A stretch of 64,000 bases of DNA, taken from NCBI RefSeq assembly GCF_026000775.1, contig NZ_AP026830.1, positions 1,387,056 through 1,451,055 of the forward strand. Direction: 5' to 3'. Of this stretch, positions 16,832-24,649 are shown in pieces. This stretch comes from Vulcanisaeta souniana JCM 11219. Lineage in GTDB: Archaea > Thermoproteota > Thermoprotei > Thermoproteales > Thermocladiaceae. The translations under genes were made by a program, and so were the position numbers. Position 1 is the first letter of the stretch, and every line of letters begins with the position of its first letter. The notes beneath the pieces were generated by a model, which was not told where the DNA came from, made no database searches, and worked only from the letters and a program-made list of their open reading frames with translations.

Positions 16832-17923
16832 TCATAGCCTAAGTACGGCCCTCCTGAGTATTGGGTCTGCAATCACGTAATCCTCATCGGCCCTCTCCAC
16901 AATTCCGTGGTCGACTAACTCCCTGAGGAGCACGTACAATGACTTATCATTTATTGGCCTACCCTCTGCAGTCTCAAGCACCGCCTTAAGTTCCCTCCAA
17001 CTTCTTCTAACGAACAACTCCCTAAGCAATACCCTATGCCTGGGGCTCCTATTGGCTAGGAAGTTCCTAAGTTCATTAAGTGCCAAGGCCGTTGCGGATT
17101 CGAGGACCTCATCAAGTGATTGCCTACCCTCAACCACGTATTGGTGACCAATGTATGTTAACCAACCAATCACGCCATCGAGCTCATTCACGATGCGCAT
17201 CAACAACTCATCACTGAACCTAACCCCATACTGCTCAAAGCCCCTCCTCAGGAAGTCCAGGGACTCATCAGGACTAAGTCTCCCGGTGCTCACGAAGTGC
17301 ATGTATCTACCGAATAATGGAGCCTCTGGATCATTAACGCGTAGAAACTTATCCAGCACGCCAACCTCGGAACAGGATATGAGGAATTTCACGTATTTTA
17401 GATTATCGTAGGAATACGCGAGCAACGCATTGAAGTCTATCCAAGTCACCCTACTCAGTTCCTGGGCCTCGTCAATCGCGATGATTACGGGCTTGCCCAA
17501 CTCCGTGCCAAGGTCATTAATGGCATTAAGTAACTCGCCAATACTTAGCCTACGGAATTCACCCAGTTTAATCTCCACATGCATCGGTGATGCCCCAATC
17601 CTAACCCACCTAATCCTAGATAGGGCATCCCTAATCCTATCGATTATTGGCTTATTCCTGGCAAGGAAATCCTCAAGCCCACGCCTAATTAATTCAATGA
17701 GGTCTGCCTGCCTAGGTCTGCCCGTGAATCTCACGTCCAGGTAAATGTATGGGTAACCAACCTCATTAAGCGCAATCCTCATTAACGAGGTCTTGCCAGT
17801 CCTCCTTAAGCCCCTAATGACGGTTATCCTATCATTGATGATGCCATTAACTAAATTCCTCAACTCAGCCTCAAAGTCGTAAAGGTCCTCCCTCCTACTC
17901 TTAGGCTCAAGATCAAAGAGCAT
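16832..17923 (-). CDS. Archaeal ATPase family protein (STAND-like, PF01637 type)
   Basis: 363 residues. Walker A GLRRTGKTS lies near residue 43 after a FDLEPKSRREDLYDFEAEL lead-in typical of these proteins; Walker B VIIAIDEAQEL is near residue 145; a C-terminal winged-helix region follows (RSWRELKAVLETAEGRP). Such proteins are abundant and expand in Thermoproteales; their partners are mostly unknown and some sit beside nuclease genes. A decayed paralogue with the same motifs is at 60041. It is convergent with the permease gene. Confidence 0.85.
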   Translation of the reverse strand: MLFDLEPKSRREDLYDFEAELRNLVNGIINDRITVIRGLRRTGKTSLMRIALNEVGYPYIYLDVRFTGRPRQADLIELIRRGLEDFLARNKPIIDRIRDALSRIRWVRIGASPMHVEIKLGEFRRLSIGELLNAINDLGTELGKPVIIAIDEAQELSRVTWIDFNALLAYSYDNLKYVKFLISCSEVGVLDKFLRVNDPEAPLFGRYMHFVSTGRLSPDESLDFLRRGFEQYGVRFSDELLMRIVNELDGVIGWLTYIGHQYVVEGRQSLDEVLESATALALNELRNFLANRSPRHRVLLRELFVRRSWRELKAVLETAEGRPINDKSLYVLLRELVDHGIVERADEDYVIADPILRRAVLRL

Positions 17924-17960
17924 ATACCAGTAACTTACCTAGGTAAGCTTATTAACCCAA

Positions 17961-18251
17961 TTACCTCTTCGGCTTCAGCACAGCACCAAGTATAGCCAAT
18001 ATCACACCTATAATACCAATTACTATGCCCATGAGTTCGAATACACCACCAGTTCTTAGCCCGCTAATAATGTAGTATGTAACAGTTACGGGTATTGAAT
18101 AATTATTTATCAAATATAGGTTACCCTTACCGGATAATACGGCATAGGCAACAACGTAATAACCATTAACATATTTTTGGCTCCATTGCCCAGGGGCTGT
18201 AACGTAAATCTCTAGGGGCTTATTAATGGAGTCCGTGTAACTCACCGTCAA
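17961..18251 (-). CDS. C-terminally anchored membrane protein, probably 5'-truncated
   Basis: A beta-rich domain of about 65 residues followed by a C-terminal helix (FELMGIVIGIIGVILAILGAVL) and a short basic tail. The start TTG at 18251 is weak. The same frame is open a further 15 or so codons upstream (YFTLGTASPDRI) but has no start codon before a TAA. Related small crenarchaeal proteins usually have an N-terminal helix as well, so a 5' part may have been lost. Function not recognised. Confidence 0.45.
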   Translation of the reverse strand: MTVSYTDSINKPLEIYVTAPGQWSQKYVNGYYVVAYAVLSGKGNLYLINNYSIPVTVTYYIISGLRTGGVFELMGIVIGIIGVILAILGAVLKPKR

Positions 18252-18287
18252 TATCCTATCCGGACTTGCAGTACCTAGTGTAAAATA

Positions 18288-18535
18288 ATGTTATTCCAGA
18301 TATTATCAATGCTTGCCGCAGCCTTACTAACAGGAAATGCTCTTTCTATCTATTTCACGACGTATAGCGTACCTGGCGCTGTATTTGGCGGTATAAGTAC
18401 AGGTTTAGGACTTTTCTTCGGGCTGTACTAACTTATGCTGATGGTCCAATTACATGGGCCGTTATCGTTGGAACGGCTGCAGCATTAGGGCCAATTGGTT
18501 GGGGATTTATAATTGCCGTGGCTGTTACGGCTTAA
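18288..18535 (+). pseudogene. Frameshifted hydrophobic Gly/Ala-rich peptide (bacteriocin-like)
   Basis: From ATG 18288 the frame encodes MLFQILSMLAAALLTGNALS and on to GISTGLGLFFG, where a stop follows at about 18429. Restoring one base in a run of G near 18421 continues as AVLTYADGPITWAVIVGTAA to a natural TAA at 18535. The product would be about 82 residues, almost wholly hydrophobic, rich in Gly and Ala, with no cysteine: the composition of leaderless circular bacteriocin precursors. The following genes (M48 peptidase, membrane proteins, SpoIIM-like) fit a processing and immunity set. Function is inference; the frameshift is seen in the sequence. Confidence 0.5.
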
Positions 18536-18548
18536 GTGTGGTACTGAA

Positions 18549-19409
18549 ATGTATAAAATGTATAATCTTTCAAAAATACGTATAATCTTAGATGTATATC
18601 AAATAGGCTCTATTTTATCAATATTATTTTTAACATATTTAGTCGTAGTTATTAAACCTACGGTTGGTATTATAATTATCCCAATTGTTGAGTTTCTCTA
18701 TTTATTTTATATGTTCTATTTATCAAAAGTCATATTTGGGACATGGCTGAATCTATTGGTAAGGAATAAGCAAGTTGAAATAAGTTACGTAAATAATGTA
18801 CAGGTCTATGTAGTTAATGGTGAAATAAGTACAAAACTACCAAGTAAACCCATTGTAATATATAACGCCATTGTGCCTACGGGCCTTCCTATAATAATAA
18901 TTACAAGGCAGTACCTCGAATTATTAGATAAGGAGGAGTTAATGGCCGTTATAAAGATGAATATGCACATGTTTTAAACAAGGATTATTTATCAGCGTAC
19001 ATAATACTTATACCATATATGCTCATCACCTTTTTACCTATCACAACATACCTAGTTAAATACTTAAGGATTGGTATGTTCTCGTTACCGGTACTAATAA
19101 TCATTTACTTCTATCTCTTCTTAGTTGTAATTAGAAAGCAATATAATATTGCAAAGAGAAGCCGACTTACATGCCGTGAAGGCCGTGGGTAGGGAAGCTC
19201 TCAAATCAGCGCTTTATAAGGCTCGCAATCCTAAGTCATTGTTAAGTAAATTCTTCGACACTCATGACCCAATTGAGTTAAGGTATAAGATAAATGAGTC
19301 AAAACTAGGCCTTACCGCCCAGGTCCGAGTATTAATATACCCATTGTCGTTATTGACCGCCTTATTGATTCTTAAGTACTTAACTATATATCCATCTTTT
19401 TATGCATAA
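18549..19409 (+). pseudogene. M48-family metallopeptidase, two frameshifts
   Basis: Three pieces align into an HtpX/Ste24-like integral membrane zinc peptidase. Piece 1 (18549 to about 18955) has two N-terminal hydrophobic segments and ends EELMAVIK. Piece 2 then reads DEYAHVLNKDYLSAY, so a single lost base turned the HEYAH zinc site into an out-of-frame tail. Two more membrane helices follow. A second shift near 19155 leads to EADLHAVKAVG, the third zinc ligand region (E-x-x-AD-x-x-A) of the family. Start chosen at ATG 18549 (MYKMYNLSK). The order fits M48, so the call is firm although the gene is dead. Confidence 0.75.
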
Positions 19410-19430
19410 TTTGCGAGTAACATTATTGTA

Positions 19431-19766
19431 ATGGTAATATTTATATTAACGTACTTCGTGTCTGTCCTTACGTTCTTAATTGTGTATAGTTTTCTCGTGC
19501 TTAAACTATTGACAGCGTTGGACTACCCTCTATCATTGGCTAGGAAGTCATTACTATTTTACTTAACATTTATCTCACTGGGCTTCGCATGGCCTGTGCG
19601 GAACTTGGTGGTTTATGCCGTGAGTGACGCATTGGCGGTTGTTGGTGCATCGCTTATTTTAGGGAGGCCCATGGCTAAGTCCTTATTGGTTTGGATATTA
19701 CTGGCCCTAATACCTTCATTGGTGGCCGCACTATGGATAGGGCTATACCCATTGATTCCTCGTTAA
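19431..19766 (+). CDS. Small membrane protein in bacteriocin-like cluster
   Basis: 111 residues with three or four hydrophobic helices: TYFVSVLTFLIVYSFLVLKLL at the N-terminus, one near 42-62, and SLLVWILLALIPSLVAALWIG at the C-terminus. A central WPVRNLVVYAVSD segment is polar. No known family is recognised. It is the only intact frame of the cluster, and its 3' end overlaps the start of the SpoIIM-like gene by 34 bases, implying co-expression. It could be an immunity or transport subunit. Confidence 0.6.
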   Translation: MVIFILTYFVSVLTFLIVYSFLVLKLLTALDYPLSLARKSLLFYLTFISLGFAWPVRNLVVYAVSDALAVVGASLILGRPMAKSLLVWILLALIPSLVAALWIGLYPLIPR

Positions 19767-20165
19767 TTGCGTTATCGTATATCGTGGGTTCATTACTTGC
19801 CCTCACTCATCGCCTTAGTGTTTCTGTACATCCACTGACTTTACAGGACATCGCATCTATCTTCCTACATAATTACTTCATTTATGTAATCATATTTGTA
19901 CTGATTAGGTTAAACCTGAGCTATCTGTATAGATTAATCCTAACCCTAAATGGCGCTTTAGTTGGTTACTTCGTAGCAAGTGCAATACTTGGTATAGGCC
20001 TAACGTTGGGTTGGATTTACGTTTATTCTAAGCATTGCCGAATTACTCGGTTTCGTATTGTTACCTAGGATTAAGACTAATATTCCATGTAATTTACTAC
20101 TCGCCTCGGCTTATTACCTATCATTAGCCATTATCGAGGTATTCGTGTATAATCACCTAATTTAA
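19733..20165 (+). pseudogene. SpoIIM/DUF95-like membrane protein, frameshifted
   Basis: From ATG 19733 (MDRAIPIDSS) the frame gives a helix, the segment DIASIFLHNYFIYVIIFVL, then LNGALVGYFVASAILG, which follows the SpoIIM pattern of an N-rich amphipathic turn, a helix, and an NG-xx-xG motif. An extra T near 20012 breaks the frame; the other frame goes on GFTFILSIAELLGFVLLP and ends at TAA 20165 after one more hydrophobic helix. SpoIIM/DUF95 proteins occur in circular bacteriocin loci and there help secretion or immunity. The family call rests on pattern, not on a search. Confidence 0.55.
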
Positions 20166-20216
20166 TGAGTAGTTTTGTACATCACGAAAGGGCTATGGCT
20201 ATATCGCTATTCATAA

Positions 20217-20597
20217 ACTTATGGTATTGAGGATGAGGCGATTGATGTAATATCCTGGAGGCTTAGGGAGAAGCTCGGCATGGATATTAAGTTAAGTAGG
20301 CTTGTCGTCACCGAGGATGGTAGGGATGTCGTTGAGTTAAACATCTACGGAGTCTCAGACGACCTCTGCGTGGTTGGTGACGCAACCCTAGACTTCAGGG
20401 TTGGTAAGGTTGAGGAACTGATAAGGACTATTGATGAGTTAAGGAGTCGGTATTCCCAGTATTTAAGGCCTAGGATTATTAAGGTCCTCCACTGCATGAG
20501 GTACATCCCCAAGGCCATTGAAGAGGCTAGGAGGAGCAACGTATGGATACTCACCTGGAGGGAGGAATTAACACCACTTGAGGTGTCATCGACATAG
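20217..20597 (+). pseudogene. C-terminal fragment of a PD-(D/E)XK nuclease-like (DUF3782-type) protein
   Basis: The frame is open from 20217, after a TAA, with no good start before ATG 20280. The sequence (IDVISWRLREKLG, then ELNIYGVSDDLCVVGDA, KVEELIRTIDEL, YLRPRIIKVLHCMR and ending TWREELTPLEVSS) matches the C-terminal domain of crenarchaeal DUF3782/PD-(D/E)XK proteins as I remember them. The usual N-terminal coiled coil is missing. It could be translated as a 105-residue protein from 20280, but an N-terminally truncated relic is more likely. Confidence 0.5.
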
Positions 20598-20610
20598 CTC
20601 TTTGTAGAAG

Positions 20611-20620
20611 CTTTATAAGC
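20611..20620 (+). promoter_or_regulatory. TATA box of the retropepsin-like gene
   Basis: CTTTATAAGC lies 28-37 bases before ATG 20648. It favours that ATG over the upstream TTG at 20627, which would be only about 10 bases from the box. Confidence 0.5.
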
Positions 20621-20647
20621 GCTGCGTTGGTAGAATTGGTGAAGCGT

Positions 20648-20995
20648 ATGGGCCATGTTTGGGTTGACGCCGAATTAATAAGTGGGGATAGGGAAATCAG
20701 GGTGAAGGCTTTGGTGGATAGCGGCGCCACCTTAACCGTCATACCCAGGGCATTGGCCGTGGAGCTTGGGCTGAGGGTTACGGATAGGGGCGTGGTCATG
20801 ACCGCCGGCGGGCCTGTTAATGTTGAGTTCAGTGAGGTTAGGGTTAGGTTAATGGGTAGGGAGGCCACGGTCAGGGTCGTTATTAGTGACGTAATTGATA
20901 AGGTCCTCATAGGCATAACGACGCTGGAGATCCTAGGCCTAATGATAGACCCAACGACGGGCACACTCAAGGAGGCACCATACCTACTGTACTAG
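20648..20995 (+). CDS. Retropepsin-like (clan AA) aspartyl protease
   Basis: 115 residues from ATG 20648. The active-site block VDSGATLTVIP (DSG in place of DTG) is near residue 27, and the second family motif LIGITTLEILGLMID is near residue 90; both match single-domain retropepsin folds that work as dimers. N-terminal strand GHVWVDAEL and the GREATVRVVI strand complete the fold. Its stop overlaps the 3' end of mntA on the other strand by 12 bases. Role unknown. A decayed homologue with the same order of motifs lies at 29621, also next to toxin-antitoxin genes. Confidence 0.8.
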   Translation: MGHVWVDAELISGDREIRVKALVDSGATLTVIPRALAVELGLRVTDRGVVMTAGGPVNVEFSEVRVRLMGREATVRVVISDVIDKVLIGITTLEILGLMIDPTTGTLKEAPYLLY

Positions 20996-21385
20996 GTCTT
21001 CCTCGTGTCTCACCAGATAGAGTTCATCGAGGGCCTCGCTTACCAATGCCTCGTATAGGCCATCAACATCCTCGAGAATTACGATGCCGCGCTCCAGTAT
21101 TGAAAGCCTGAACTCGGGATCGACATCCATCAATGAAACCACATCCACCGGAATACCAAGGACCTCCTCGAGCCTGGCCCCAAGGCTTAATACCCTATTT
21201 AGGTCGATGCCCCTTCCATAAACCGCGATGTCTATGTCCCTAAACTCATCGAGGTCCACGAAGCTACCAAATACAATGCCTAGGGAGACGCCGTACTCCC
21301 TAAGGATGCCCCTAATCCTCGAAATTAATGATTCCCTCTCCTCACGACTCATTGAATGGTAGACATAACCCTCATTGAATGCCAT
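20984..21385 (-). CDS. mntA: MntA-type nucleotidyltransferase antitoxin
   Basis: Minimal nucleotidyltransferase of 133 residues with the GSFVDLDEFRDIDIAVYG block, that is GS followed by the D-x-D metal pair, and later an acidic PVDVVSL strand. In the MntA/HepT module the antitoxin adds AMP to a tyrosine of the HEPN toxin and so disarms it. The start overlaps the stop of hepT by 14 bases, in the same direction, which gives co-translation. A later ATG at 21352 (MSREERESL) is an alternative start. Confidence 0.9.
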   Translation of the reverse strand: MAFNEGYVYHSMSREERESLISRIRGILREYGVSLGIVFGSFVDLDEFRDIDIAVYGRGIDLNRVLSLGARLEEVLGIPVDVVSLMDVDPEFRLSILERGIVILEDVDGLYEALVSEALDELYLVRHEEDLVQ

Positions 21386-21791
21386 AGCGACTCCTCAGCC
21401 TATCTATAAAGCTCGTCAGGCTTTTAAAGTCCGACTTAATGTTTCGATATATTAAGTAATCGTCAATCACCCAGTACCTATGGACGAGGAGGTTCCTGAG
21501 CCTTACCAACTTCGTCAAGTCCTCGTACTCATTCATAGTCAGTAGGCCCCTGTCCCTGACAATCATTAACGCGTTTATGGGTGTCCTGGGCCTCTCGTTC
21601 AGGTCCCTACGCACTACGTGCATTACCAGGGTCATTAATGCCTCGGCAATGACGATCAACTCGTACCTAATGGCCATCTTATCCTCATCACTCAATTCAT
21701 CGTACGGCTTACTCACAATCCTACTAACCTCCCTTATTGCGTTCTCAATGTCCCTAGCGAGATTCCTAATGAATTCCCTGGAAACACCCAC
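21372..21791 (-). CDS. hepT: HepT-type HEPN toxin
   Basis: HEPN-domain ribonuclease toxin of 139 residues. The diagnostic R-x4-H-x-Y motif is seen as RNLLVHRYW near residue 107, following the KLVRL helix. The Tyr of this motif is the AMP acceptor in characterised modules. The all-helical N-terminal half is typical. It is the first gene of a two-gene unit with mntA, and starts 33 bases downstream of the end of the MFS gene, which lies in the same direction upstream. Confidence 0.9.
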   Translation of the reverse strand: MGVSREFIRNLARDIENAIREVSRIVSKPYDELSDEDKMAIRYELIVIAEALMTLVMHVVRRDLNERPRTPINALMIVRDRGLLTMNEYEDLTKLVRLRNLLVHRYWVIDDYLIYRNIKSDFKSLTSFIDRLRSRYGIQ

Positions 21792-21824
21792 ACAATCCCT
21801 ATGTTGAGGCTTGGTTTTAATGTA

Positions 21825-23216
21825 TCACGTTGCCAATTCCCCTGAGGATAGCTCCAGTGGCTTGCCCTTGGGTTCCTTTATAAACAATGCCGTGAATACT
21901 ACGCCAACTATTGCCATGGCCACAAGTATGAGTAATAGGTTTGACATGATTAGGTACTTAGCCGTTGCGCTTAATGCGCTACTTGTTATTGGGAAGAACA
22001 GTGGTATTAGTAGTGAGGCCAGTGTGGCTCCCAGTTTACCGCTGCCTGCGGCTATGCCGTGGCCAGTGGTCCTAAACCTCGTTGGGAACACCTCAGTCGG
22101 CAGTATGAATGTTGTTACATTAGGGCCAACATTAGTGAAGAATTGCGCCAACCCATAGAGCGCCAGTATCGTTGTTGGCATTACCATGCCGCTCCTAAGC
22201 ATTAACGCCGCTATTAAATACACAGTAGCCACTATTGAGAAACCCATTATTTGCATGGACTTCCTACCCATTTTATCCACTAGGAAGGCTGCCACGTAGT
22301 AGCCAGGGACCAGGAAGGCCAGGACCACGTATAGCTGTATGTATATGCCGGCCAGTGGGTTTTTGGCTAGGCCCATTGCTGAGGTTACGAAGGGACCAAA
22401 TATGTTTGTGCCGTAGAAGAACACGTCAAGTGCGAACCAGGGTATTGCAGTACCAAGTATTACCGGTAAGTACCTAAGTAAATTCCTGTAAATACCATTG
22501 TTGGCATTATTTGCTTTATTAATTTCCACATCATGCCTGAGCACGTCCTTAACGGCTTTCTTGGCGCCCTCAACATCACCCTTAACGAAGTACTCAAACC
22601 TAGGTGTTTCATGAACCCTACGCCTAAAGTAAATGACTAGGGCGGGCATCACTGCGCCGAACCCAAGTATTATTCTCCAGGCAGTGTCTGGGTTTATCTT
22701 GGCATTTAGTAGTCCGAGGCCGAGTAGTGCAGCTGTAACAATGCCCCATCCCTGCATTGAGAAGACGCCGGCTACGAATAATCCCCTATTCCTTGCCGGT
22801 GCGTATTCACTCATTAGCGTGGCGCTTATTGGGTAGTCACCACCAACTCCGAGACCCAGTATGAACCTTGTTATCCATAGCATTGTTGGGTTTATTGAGA
22901 ATGCCGAAACTATGGCGCCAGCCGCCAGTAACGCTGCCTCAACACCGTAAATGTACTTCCTGCCGAATACGTCGCCTATCCTGCCAAATATGAAGGGCCC
23001 TATAACAGCGCCGAACAGCGCAGCTGATGATATTAGGCTTATTTCCGAAGCCGTTAATGACCAGACCTGCTTTAGGAAAACTAGGGCTATTGATATTGCA
23101 AATAGGTCATAGGCATCCGCGAAGAAGCCTGCGCCTGATATGAATAATAGCTTTATGTGTCCTGGTGTTGGCTTCGACCAGTCAAGCGGTTCAAAGGGCG
23201 TTTTATTCGACATCAT
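21825..23216 (-). CDS. MFS transporter, sugar/phosphate-symporter-like
   Basis: 463 residues, 12 hydrophobic helices in two sets of six with a central loop of about 55 residues (RRRVHETPRFEYFVKG to about 240). The family motifs are visible: GDVFGRKYIYG between helices 2 and 3, LGVGGDYPISATLMSEY in helices 4-5, and DKMGRKSMQIMG in the second half. The GGDYP/LSATLMSEY part matches PHS phosphate symporters and related general organic-anion carriers, so the substrate may be phosphate or an organic acid. It stands alone. Confidence 0.85.
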   Translation of the reverse strand: MMSNKTPFEPLDWSKPTPGHIKLLFISGAGFFADAYDLFAISIALVFLKQVWSLTASEISLISSAALFGAVIGPFIFGRIGDVFGRKYIYGVEAALLAAGAIVSAFSINPTMLWITRFILGLGVGGDYPISATLMSEYAPARNRGLFVAGVFSMQGWGIVTAALLGLGLLNAKINPDTAWRIILGFGAVMPALVIYFRRRVHETPRFEYFVKGDVEGAKKAVKDVLRHDVEINKANNANNGIYRNLLRYLPVILGTAIPWFALDVFFYGTNIFGPFVTSAMGLAKNPLAGIYIQLYVVLAFLVPGYYVAAFLVDKMGRKSMQIMGFSIVATVYLIAALMLRSGMVMPTTILALYGLAQFFTNVGPNVTTFILPTEVFPTRFRTTGHGIAAGSGKLGATLASLLIPLFFPITSSALSATAKYLIMSNLLLILVAMAIVGVVFTALFIKEPKGKPLELSSGELAT

Positions 23217-23320
23217 GTATCGTGTGGCTGAACCCTTAATAGGGCTTTTGCCAGTAAAGTAATGATCACATTTATTAATAAATATTAATATATATCAACG
23301 CAACGCCCATGAGGCAAATT

Positions 23321-23330
23321 TTTATTAATG
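23321..23330 (+). promoter_or_regulatory. TATA box of rpl5
   Basis: TTTTATTAAT about 25 bases before ATG 23351 gives a leaderless transcript. Confidence 0.5.
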
Positions 23331-23350
23331 CTTATTAGCCACGTATAGCG

Positions 23351-23944
23351 ATGCCTGTCATAGACCTAGCGCAGGTGGATTTAAAGGCGTTAACCCCGGA
23401 CCAATTGGACTGGAGGAAGTTCGTATTACCCACAGACCACCCAATGAGGGTTATTAGGATTGAGAAGGTCGTTGCAAACATAGGCGTTGGACAAAGCGGT
23501 GAGAGGCTTGAGAGGGCTGCCAAGGTGCTTGAGGAATTGACGCAGCAGGAACCCAGTTATAGACTTGCCAAGAGGTCAATTAAGGACTGGGATGTCAGGA
23601 AGGGAGAACCAATCGGTGTGGCGGTTACCCTAAGGAGGAATAAGGCAGTTTGGTTCCTACTCAGGGCATTGGCCGCAGTGGACTTCACACTGAGGGAGGG
23701 CTCATTCGATGATTGGGGTAACGTGTCCTTTGGAATTAGGGAACACATAATGATACCTGGTACGAAGTATGAGCCTGCCGTGGGTGTCTGGGGACTGAAC
23801 GTGGTTACAGTCCTTGCGAGACCTGGGTTGAGGATCATGTATAGGAGGAGGGCTAGGAGCGATGTTGGTAGGGAGCATAGGGTCACCAGAGAGGAGGCAA
23901 TGAAGTACTTCCAGGAGGTACTTGGCGTAAAAATAATTAGGTAA
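23351..23944 (+). CDS. rpl5: 50S ribosomal protein L5 (uL5)
   Basis: 197 residues. The archaeal L5 pattern is clear: MRVIRIEKVVANIGVGQSGER, then AKVLEELTQQEPSYRLAKRSIKDW, the KGEPIGVAVTLRR segment, and the C-terminal REHIMIPGTKYEPAVGVWGL. The protein binds 5S rRNA in the central protuberance of the large subunit. It is usually within the S10/spc operon next to S14 and S8; here it stands alone with its own promoter and unrelated neighbours (MFS carrier and hotdog thioesterase). An N-terminal extension of about 30 residues (VDLKALTPDQLDWRKFVLP) is present. Confidence 0.95.
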   Translation: MPVIDLAQVDLKALTPDQLDWRKFVLPTDHPMRVIRIEKVVANIGVGQSGERLERAAKVLEELTQQEPSYRLAKRSIKDWDVRKGEPIGVAVTLRRNKAVWFLLRALAAVDFTLREGSFDDWGNVSFGIREHIMIPGTKYEPAVGVWGLNVVTVLARPGLRIMYRRRARSDVGREHRVTREEAMKYFQEVLGVKIIR

Positions 23945-24047
23945 CTTGATTGGAGCCCCATGCCGGAACCCCCGTGTTTATTCCTTGTGGCCGTTAATTG
24001 GCCCTGCTATATAATCTATTTATTACTATTTACGTAACAGCAGACCT

Positions 24048-24058
24048 TTACTTAAATA
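24048..24058 (+). promoter_or_regulatory. TATA box of the thioesterase gene
   Basis: TTACTTAAATA lies about 28 bases before GTG 24082. It supports that GTG as start of a leaderless message rather than ATG 23998. Confidence 0.45.
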
Positions 24059-24081
24059 GGGTTACTTGCTCCATAATAATC

Positions 24082-24597
24082 GTGTCAGCGTGGGAAGAGA
24101 TTATGAAGGCTGCTGGGCAGGTAAGTAGCATGAGGGAGTTATTCATTAAGGCCAGGTCGGCTGGGCTAAACGTAGCTGAACTAATGAACAAATACCTAAG
24201 CACTGAGCCGCTCTTTAATTTCATAGGTCTTCAATTTGTGGAGGTTGGTGACGGTATAGTTAAGGCTACGTTTCCATTCAAGCGGGAGATCCTTAGGCAG
24301 GGTGGTATGGTTCATGGCGGCGTCGTGATGACCGTGATAGATAGCGTGCTTGGCACCGCCGTGATGACCATCAATGATGGGATTAATCAATTTACCGCTG
24401 AGTTGAAGGTTCATTTCCTTGAGCCCTTGATCAACGGGCCATTCACTGTGGAGGGCAGGGTAATTAGGGCGGGTAGGCACTTGGCGGTTGCTGAGGGGCG
24501 TGTTTATGACGCTAACGGCAAGCTTTGCGCCCTGGGTGTTGGTACGTGGTTCATGGTGAAAAACAATAATAAAAATGGAACAAATGGATCACAGTAG
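24082..24597 (+). CDS. PaaI-type hotdog thioesterase
   Basis: 171 residues from GTG 24082 (VSAWEEIMKAAG). The hotdog core is plain: FIGLQFVEVGDGIVKATFP, then GGMVHGGVVMTVIDSVLGTAV, with the HGG(V) and the catalytic acid in the following helix, and KVHFLEPLINGPFTVEGRVI. The family hydrolyses acyl-CoA or aryl-CoA esters. The tail ends with Asn-rich KNNNKNGTNGSQ. A CoA-transferase gene follows after 52 bases in the same direction, so both may serve CoA-thioester turnover. A longer start at 23998 is ruled less likely by the promoter. Confidence 0.85.
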   Translation: MSAWEEIMKAAGQVSSMRELFIKARSAGLNVAELMNKYLSTEPLFNFIGLQFVEVGDGIVKATFPFKREILRQGGMVHGGVVMTVIDSVLGTAVMTINDGINQFTAELKVHFLEPLINGPFTVEGRVIRAGRHLAVAEGRVYDANGKLCALGVGTWFMVKNNNKNGTNGSQ

Positions 24598-24649
24598 GTA
24601 ATTCCTCAACGATGAATACTTTATTAATTAATACGCAAGGCACTGGGTA

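Noticed and set aside
18288-18535. Programmed frameshift in the hydrophobic peptide gene
   Set aside because: A G run is compatible, but the neighbouring genes are broken at unrelated sites as well, so decay is simpler.
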